From NCBI GenBank assembly GCA_025449115.1, contig JAHLKC010000267.1:1-25956 (forward strand): DNA of 25,956 bases, given 5' to 3'. The first letter of the stretch is position 1; each line of letters begins with the position of its first letter. This DNA is from Chytridium lagenaria. Lineage: Eukaryota; Chytridiomycota; Chytridiomycetes; Chytridiales; Chytridiaceae. Shown here in pieces: positions 19,363 through 25,956 of this stretch. Below the pieces are notes generated by a model. It searched no databases. It was not told the origin of the DNA and saw only the letters and a list, made by a program, of their open reading frames with translations. The translations under genes were made by a program, and so were the position numbers.

Positions 19363-21427
19363 ATGGAGCTCTCAGGAGACGAATCTCCGTCACCCGCTAT
19401 CTCTCACGCAAGCTCATCCTCCTCAAAGTTAAAAGGGAATGCCCCTATAATAGCTTGGCCTCTTCCCACTGAAGCCTCACAGATGCCAAGCACTTCCACC
19501 TCCCAGCTTCCCTTAACGATGAATCTTACAACCGAAACCCTTCTACCACATCCATTCCCCTACCTTCCTCATCTATCCCAATGCCAACCCGTTCTTTCCT
19601 CCCATTCACCCTCGACTCCCGCTACCGCCGTCTCACCCATTCCTCCCACCCTCCTGTCGACGACGACCGCTCAGATGCCGCTACGATTGGCACCTCAGTA
19701 GCCGGCACTGAATTCTGGGAAGACGAACCGGAAGACGAGAATGAAGTTGTAGGCTTCGAAGCAGTGAAGCGATGGACGCTTCGAGTGAATTCAGCTAAAC
19801 CGGAAGATCCTAGAAAGCTCGTCGTCTCTGTTGACAAAGACCGCCGATCCCCGTCCCCACCTCTTGCAATCGATCCGGCCGTTTTGGCAGATTTGGTTGA
19901 AACCTTGGAGCATCCTGGGGATAAGGAATCTGTGAGGGATTTCGTGGATACTTACAGGGGGACGAATGTGGTGGATGCGGTTTATGAGAGGATAAGGGTT
20001 GTAAAGAGTTAAGGGAGCGAGAATTTGAAGGGGAGGAGATTCACGAAGAGAGAGGGAGATTGGAGAGGAGTGGGAGTGGGAGGACATGGATAGGGGTGGA
20101 GCTGGGTGAGGTTTCGGGAAGACGCTGTAGGAAGGTTGGCTAGTCCGGAGCATGGTTATGCTGTCATTCCGACTGCGGCAGAACCTGTGGGAACGAGTGA
20201 TGGTTTAGCCTTCTCGGATACGGCGGATGTGCCGGAAGGGGATGACGAGGAATCTGTGGCGAGCGACTGGATTGTTCTGGAGGAGGAGCCCTTGGGTGAG
20301 TCTCGGCTCGTTATTACATTCTTCTTGTATGCTTGTTATAATGATCATTCCACTTCTTTCATACATAATAGAATCTACTGCTGTGCATACTATCAAGACC
20401 CTCCCCAAGCGTGCTCTCGTCTCTATTCTGATCTACTCTGGCAATCCTAACCTTTTGAAAACATGTCGCCGGCTTTCCCGGCTTCCTCTGCCAGAGCTTG
20501 GCCACCAGCTCGCCCAACTCGTCGTCTCCTTTACAAAGCCCCCTCGTCCACCCCTTCAAAAGCATCTACCTCAGACGCCCCAACCCTTGTCCCAGAGCCC
20601 TCCTCATCTTCTTCCGTCTCATCTTCTGAATCTATGCAATCGTTTCCAACTGCCGTTCCTTATCTCCCCACGGATCCCGCCATTTTACTCCCGCGATGCG
20701 CACGTTCCGCTTGCCTTAACCGAAGTCCGCTCACTCTCCCTTACCTCGCTCGCCTTCTTGGGCCTTCTTTCACACCTACCGCTGACACCCTCGGCGCTGT
20801 TCTCGAAATTGCTGCCCGTGGTCGGCGTTGGAACACCGTCCGTGGAGCCTTGTCACTTGCACGGATTATCCAACAACGCTATTTCCATCCCCTCCATATT
20901 CACAATGACACACTTACAAGAGACACATCGCCCCGTGTTGCGCTGTTGAGCGCTGACCTTGATATTCAACATCGGAGGCGCCATTTTGTACCGAATGGAG
21001 AGGATTCGTTTGGAAGTACGAGGATGCTACATATTTCTATGGTGGCGAATGTTGTAGCGAATTATGGCGGGCAGTTAGATGTAGGGTTTTTTAGGGACGT
21101 TGTGGAGGATGAAGGGATTGATTTTCCTGTGGATGTGGTGGGTTCCTTTTTCAACTTACTTTTCATTTTGGTTCTTTTGTTTAACATCTTTCATTTGCTT
21201 AACTTTGGCATTAGATTGATCATTGCGAAAAACATTATGCATTATCGAACGATATTGTTGAGTATCTTCGGGATAGGTTTACACAGCTGAAGATCCTATC
21301 AGTGATATCAGCGCAAGGTTTGCAAGGATGGGGTCATGATTCGCCACTATTGCCTTCGTGTATTCATCAAGTCCCTTGCAAGCGTATACGCATAATATTT
21401 TTTCTGAAACTGGGTTTCCTATTGTAA
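19363..21427 (+). CDS. Hypothetical acidic protein with F-box-like motif
   Basis: The start is taken as the ATG at 19363. The frame changes around 19480-19520, then runs through SRYRRLTHSSHPPVDDD, GTEFWEDEPEDENEVVGF and a helical DPAVLADLVETLEHPGDK segment. After frame breaks near 20015 and 20105 comes an acidic block, GDDEESVASDWIVLEEEPL. An intron at 20296-20371 (GTGAGT...AATAG) leads into LPKRALVSILIYSGNPNLLKTCRRL, which has the spacing of an F-box helix pair; this is weak evidence. Another break near 20535 leads to a Ser/Pro stretch, then PYLARLLGPSFTPTADTLGAVLEIAARGRRW. An intron at 21138-21214 leads to IDHCEKHYALSNDIVEYLRDRF. Possibly two genes rather than one. No family assigned. Confidence 0.45.
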
Positions 21428-21668
21428 ATTGGATGTCATCACTTTTTTAATTTTTGCAAGCTCTTTCTTTCCCATGCGTTTGGAAGCCTTTGGTTGCGTC
21501 TTTATCCATATCTTTACTTCGTCGCCCTACGGTTTCTCTCTTTGTATATATATGATCTTCATAAATTCCCACCATTTCTCTTACGGTTCCAAACTAAAAG
21601 GTTGTGAAGGATAGTTATTTCTAGTGAAAAGCCGGAGAAGTAAGGCTTTAATGTCCCTAATACTCCCT

Positions 21669-23336
21669 TTATTTATAAATTGATTTCATTAGAAAAAATG
21701 CGCCATTTAAATTCAAAACCCCATATCTAATCTCAGAACCAGGCCGTAATTTGGACATATGTTGTTCAAATAGCGCTAAAGCCTCTGTCCGCAACGGTTC
21801 CTTACACGCCCGCACCTGTTCCAAGCACTCTTGTGTAAACCCTTCATTCCTATTCTCCAACAAAAACTGAACTACCCCGAAAGCATTTACAAACTTTTCT
21901 CGCCGACCTTCAATAAAATTCCCAGCTGGGAATTTCCTATCGATATGTTCATTCCCTGCTCTCTATTGATTCTGTCCATCTTGATGGTGTCGTTTAAACT
22001 ATTGTTCATTGAAGATGCCATTTGAATGGCCATGTACAACGCTTGAGTTTGTCGCGCCGTCCGCACGGTTGGCATGGAGAAACTTGACTACATGGAGATG
22101 ACCGTTTCGTGCAGCCATATCGAGCGCTGCCGGACCGACGTTCAAAATGATATCAAGACCGTGAAGGTATTTCACGATATCGAGGTGCCCTCCCAAACAA
22201 GCTGACGTGAAAGCGCTGTTCATGGTTTCCAATGGAAAGGAATCTTGATGGTTCTCGTACAAGTATTTAACCACATCTAGCTTCCCGCCATCAACGGCTT
22301 CCAATATTGCAACAGCAGTGCAGCCTTCATGACGGTTTTTAAACAGAAACTGAACGACCTCCAACGACTCCCTAGAGGCATGGTCGATTGCATCCGTCGT
22401 ACAGCCTTCCTCACGAAACTCATGGAGAAACTTCACCACATCAATGTGTCCACCTGCCGCCGCTCTATTCATGGCGCGTTTTGAACAGCCCTCGTTACGT
22501 TCATTGTGAAGAAACTTGACGACATCCAGATGTCCATTTGCCGCAGCTCTGTCCATAGCGGCTTCCGTGCAACCCTCTTTACGGTTATCATGAAGATACC
22601 GAAGCACCTCTAAATAACCCCTTGCACACGCCTGATCCATCGCTTCAGTCGTGCAGCCTCCTTCACAGTTCTCATGAAGGAATTTTACAACCTCCAACTT
22701 CCCTTCTCCAGCAGCAGTATCTATAGCATTAGCGTCAAATTTAGTCACTCCACGCCCATGAAGCAACTGGAAAATCTCTAAACGGCCGTTTTTGGCAGCG
22801 TAGTATGTCGCTTGCTCCGTCCACTTTTCTGGATGAAGATCGAGTAAGAGGTTTACCACTTCCAATGGCGCGAGGTCAGCTGCGTTGACCAGGTGGCGCT
22901 CGCTGACTTCAGTTTCAGGTCGGAGGTTGAGGAGGAGACGGATAAAGTTGGGTTTTCCTTGAACGATGGCGACCGCCAGGTCATGTTGAATCCAGATCCC
23001 GTCGTCCGGCCTAAACTTGTGAAGCCATGAGACAACGGCAAAACTCAAGTTACAGAGGATTTTATCTTTTCGTTTTTTGTATGGCATGCTGTCTAGAAAT
23101 GAAGGGGCATAGGCTTTTGGGGATGTGGGGAACTTGGTGAGATGCATGGAGGCTGGGAATTGGATTGATGTGCATCGATTGAAAGCGGTGAAATGGTCGA
23201 CGTCGTTGGAAAGGTGCAGGCCAAGTATGAGGGATTCCATCTTAATGGAGAGTTCAAAGTCATCTGCAAGGATTAACGTTCGTACTTGGGCAATGGCAGG
23301 CAGACGAAGGAACAGGTGGTCGGCAAGTGACGACAT
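21669..23336 (-). CDS. Ankyrin-repeat protein
   Basis: The ATG at 23336 begins a unique N-terminal region (about 170 residues, including LFLRLPAIAQVRTLIL and CTSIQFPASMHL) shared with the decayed copies at 18088 and 23882. It is followed by roughly ten ankyrin units of about 33 residues with the pattern GHLDVVKFLHxNRxEGCTxxAMDxAA. Such repeats bind other proteins; the partner is unknown. Near 22040 the frame shifts by one A into TQALYMAIQMASSMNN, and near 21893 a T appears to be missing before VNAFGVVQFLLENRNEGF. The gene then ends at 21669 in LNLNGAFFLMKSIYK. Read without correction, the protein stops at 21999 after 445 residues. The even repeats and open frame over 1.3 kb indicate a gene under selection until recently. 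Confidence 0.8.
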
Positions 23337-23364
23337 TTCTTTCAAGTTTTTATTTGTACTCAAG

Positions 23365-23654
23365 ACGTCTAAACCTTGTCACCCTGTTGACAACTGCCAA
23401 AAACATCAGTGCGTACCTCACCGCTAGAGATCTCATCAGTGTCTGAAACATGCTCCAGACTCTGTCGAACTCATGGGTACTCCACACTGGCATGTGCTAT
23501 GTCTCATGGGGCAAGTGTATTGGACTCGCTGGACTGTGAAGACTGGCAAGTCCTCGACGTCAGCTATCTGGCCGTCTACCTTTCAAAAGATCACTTGTTG
23601 TTCACCTTCCGGTATTTCTCGCCGATCGACTTGAAAGTCCCTCATAGTCTTTGA
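23365..23654 (+). pseudogene. F-box-like family fragment
   Basis: In one frame NISAYLTARDLISV, a stop, then NMLQTLSNSWVLHTG matches RIASYLSTRDLVNASS and LQPLSSAWVLHSM of the gene at 10678. In another frame EDWQVLDVSYLAVYLSKD matches NWKILGINYLAVYLSRG of the same gene. An internal TGA and a frame change show that it cannot be translated as one piece, and ankyrin sequence is missing downstream. It starts about 30 bp from, and points away from, the ankyrin gene at 23336. Confidence 0.7.
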
Positions 23655-23684
23655 TAAAGGATGAAGCACCGTGACCTCCTCGTT

Positions 23685-23882
23685 GCTACACTCAACAGTT
23701 TTTCCGAAGTGAGGGTTGAGGGCATATGAGGTGAGCTTAAGGGATGCAGGAAAATGGGTTGCATCGCATTGTTCAACAACTCGATGTATTTCAAGCTGTA
23801 AGATTTGGCTGTAAGAGAAGGACTTTGAGTTACAGAATTGGTATCGCACGGGACATGCTGGGAAAAACAGCGTCTGCAACAA
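23685..23882 (-). pseudogene. Ankyrin-family N-terminal fragment
   Basis: The minus strand encodes VEQCDATHFPASLKLTSYAL, which matches FNRCTSIQFPASMHLTKF in the ankyrin gene at 23336. The frame runs on to 23583 but loses similarity after about 23685, and no ankyrin units follow. It faces the + strand F-box-like fragment tail to tail. Confidence 0.55.
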
Positions 23883-24046
23883 TATCTATTTGATATTGGA
23901 GGTATTGTAAGGACAATCTCGATAGAGAAAAGAAAAAAAAGGAATAAAAGGAAACAAAAGCGGGCATAAGAAAGGAGGCCATTAAAGTAGCTTCATTGGC
24001 TTCAGATTCATCCCAACATCCCGCAATTTCAGCAATGTCTTCAGTA

Positions 24047-25189
24047 TTACTTGATGGGAAGTTCACCACTGTCAATAACAATAACGTCGTGCTAGAAGCG
24101 GATTAGAACTGTAAAAAATAGCTCAAAAAAACTCACTATTGGCTTCGAGTAGTCCACTTCGACGTTTTGAATTTCCGACAGAATGATATCAAGGCCACTT
24201 AAAACAGATCCAAATACGACGTGACTAAAAGCCATAAAAAATATAAAAAGTGAGCGAACATAGTAAAATTACTGGATAAGTTGTTAAAACCAACCGTCCA
24301 TCAAGCCATTCTGTCTTGACAGTTGTGATAAAAAATTGGCTGCCATTGGTGTCTTTGCCAGAGTTTGCCATACTGAGAAATCCAGGTCCTGAATGCTTCA
24401 GAACAAAGTTCTCGTCGGCGAAGCTGTTTCCGTAATCGACTTGCCGCCAGTGCCATCAAAGTTGGTAAAGTCACCGCCTTGAATCATGAAATCCTGAAGC
24501 GTGTTAGATCAGAGCATCAATTCAGCAACAATAAATCAATAACATACCTTAATTATGCTAGGAGTAAAGATGGTCGACAGAGGATTCGGGAGAAAGTACG
24601 TGTAAACAATTAGATACTAACTTCCTCATATAAGTTCTTTCAAAGTAATGGCCAAAAAAAAAAAGAATGTAGATCAATGCGACTAAACATATTTTTCTTA
24701 CCGATGGAACTTTGAACCCTTAAAACCAAAACCTTTTTCTCCAGTGGCAAGAGCGCGGAAGTTTTCCTAAAAAACGAATAAAAGACATTAGATGAAATAA
24801 TTTTAAGGGATAGTCATGCTTTTTCAAGCCAAAGCGACCGCAATTACTCACCGCAGTAATGGGACACACATTCCCATACAATCCAATGACAACCCTCTCT
24901 TTCTTCCTCACAGTCTGTCCTCTCGGCATATATTCAATATCCAAAAACACCTTATGCGTAATCGACGCCTTTCCTCCATTCGCTTTTTCAGCAGGCGGTG
25001 CGGCATCCACCTTTGGTGCATCCGCAGCTTTCACAACAGCAACATCGTCCTTGTCCTTAAGAAGTGTGCCGTCTCGTCCACGATTGAATCGCCTGAAGAA
25101 GGTGATGAGAAGGATGAATGGAAGACGATCAGGCCGATGAGGGCCACCAGGAAGAGGCCGAGGACGAGACGGCGTGTTGAAGGCGGCAT
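24047..25189 (-). CDS. Cyclophilin-type peptidyl-prolyl isomerase, membrane-anchored or secretory
   Basis: Catalyses cis-trans isomerisation of X-Pro bonds in protein folding. About 248 residues in six exons: 25189-24852, 24766-24702, 24557-24548, 24493-24295, 24224-24137 and 24091-24047. Residues 1-25 contain [18 protein letters not shown], a signal anchor or signal peptide, which suggests action in the ER or secretory pathway, as for cyclophilin B. A charged linker precedes the domain, which starts near KVFLDIEYM. Active-site residues are all present: FHRIIKDFMIQ (Arg, Phe, Gln), GSQFFITT (Phe) and EWLDGRHVVFG (Trp, His). It ends [13 protein letters not shown], with no KDEL-type signal. Frame breaks near 25070 and near 24434 (KSI-YGNSF) each need one base. 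Intron 4 has an unusual donor, GTTGGT. Confidence 0.92.
24548..24557 (-). other. 10-nt micro-exon of the cyclophilin gene
   Basis: CATAATTAAG lies between a strong acceptor (TTTACTCCTAG) and a strong donor (GTATGT). Joined to the preceding CG and the following GAT it encodes the end of FHR, then IIK before DFMIQGG, exactly the residues the cyclophilin family requires. Skipping it would break the frame. Confidence 0.85.
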
Positions 25190-25956
25190 GACAGCGGTTA
25201 TGGAGAGCTGGGCCAAAAGTTGTGAAAATTTGCAAGGTTTATTTTTTCTCATCGCAGCACCAGCAGAGACGACACAGGATAACACGGTGTAGGTAGGTGG
25301 TGGAAGGACGTTGTGAGTTACTATGCAATTACCTGGGCCTCTAATTTTCCGCTTGCGTCGAATCAAAACATAAAAACTTTGAAGGAAAAATAGAAAAGGT
25401 GAGTGAGCCCACCCTGTTCTCTTCGCTGCAATTCCCATCGTCTGACTTCTACTTTGGCTTGATTCATTCTCAAATCGTTGGGCATGTCACAACATTAGAA
25501 CCACCCGTTAAGGACTGCTGTTGCTCATCCTTTGCTGATGGTCTTACAGAATCTTCCTTGTTAAAGATTAATTATTGAAAGTTGTGAAGGTTTGAAAAAA
25601 CTACGTCAATGCGATACATCGCATGGCCATTCTCATCAGCAAGATGGTCAACGATTCTGAGGCGGCACTGTCGAGCGTGTGCGTGCGCAATACTGCTTCA
25701 AGATAGCAATTTACTTCAACGGCCGACATCATATGCTTTCCAGTTTGGGAATGGAGACGGCTTTCGCTGCACCCTCGTCTAGACCGCATCTGGATCGGGA
25801 CGGAATAACGCACGAACAAGCAAATAAGGAGAATAATATCGTTTCTAGAATTGGGGAATCTGAAGCCCTGGATAACACTTAACTACTATATCGTATAAGT
25901 CGCCAATGCCATCAACAGACTTGTTTAAGCAACGAATTCCATCCAAAACTTCAGTC
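25190..25956. other. Stretch upstream of the cyclophilin gene
   Basis: No gene recognised. Short open frames on both strands (25601-25882) have no domain or family motif. It presumably contains the cyclophilin promoter and the start of whatever lies beyond the window. Confidence 0.45.

Noticed and set aside
23830..24081. Minus-strand frame just beyond the cyclophilin gene, including ETEDIAEIAG-like residues
   Set aside because: I first considered it as the last cyclophilin exon, but the acceptor at 24092 gives the family-like end [13 protein letters not shown] with a stop at 24047, so the remainder is 3' untranslated sequence.
2665..25075. Programmed -1 ribosomal frameshifting as an explanation for the frame breaks
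   Set aside because: I saw no consistent slippery heptamer plus downstream structure at the break sites, and breaks fall in unrelated genes and several per gene, which fits consensus deletions better.

Overview
The window reads as nuclear DNA of a fungus, most probably a zoosporic chytrid. The genes have short spliceosomal introns (40-150 nt, GT...AG, several with a CTAAC-like branch site). They include an axonemal microtubule-inner protein (CFAP45), which implies a flagellated stage, a three-repeat Myb factor, a secretory-type cyclophilin, and a scattered family of ankyrin/F-box-like proteins of the kind expanded in chytrids. The assignment is inferred from gene content; no species is claimed.

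Layout. 262-799 (+): small two-exon hypothetical gene, converging on the next. 868-3518 (-) and 4179-5883 (-): tandem related genes, each with an N-terminal ~120-residue domain resembling the ubiquitin-like header of Crinkler (CRN) proteins and a long Pro/Ser/Gln-rich disordered tail; the first carries five copies of a ~36-residue tandem repeat. 5884-6994: non-coding, with two hairpins and a degenerate tRNA-like element that has an encoded CCA. 6995-8144 (+): single-pass membrane protein with a cysteine-rich ectodomain. 8477-10678 (-): F-box-like/ankyrin gene. 10679-12754: long non-coding stretch leading to the Myb gene (12755-14341, +). 14342-15747: non-coding. 15748-17693 (-): CFAP45, seven exons. 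18088-18960 (+): decayed ankyrin-family copy. 19363-21427 (+): acidic/F-box-like hypothetical gene. 21669-23336 (-): ankyrin-repeat gene, with two oppositely oriented family fragments just beyond it (23365-23882). 24047-25189 (-): cyclophilin with a 10-nt micro-exon. 25190-25956: nothing recognised.

The genes do not form one pathway. Two themes recur: the CRN-like tandem pair, and repeated birth and decay of ankyrin/F-box genes. One caveat affects every model: conserved reading frames are broken at about 17 places, almost always as if one base were missing and often in short homopolymers. This looks more like consensus error than biology, although real decay is likely for the ankyrin fragments. 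Coordinates for frame-broken genes are outer limits, with exon boundaries given in the entries where I could work them out.
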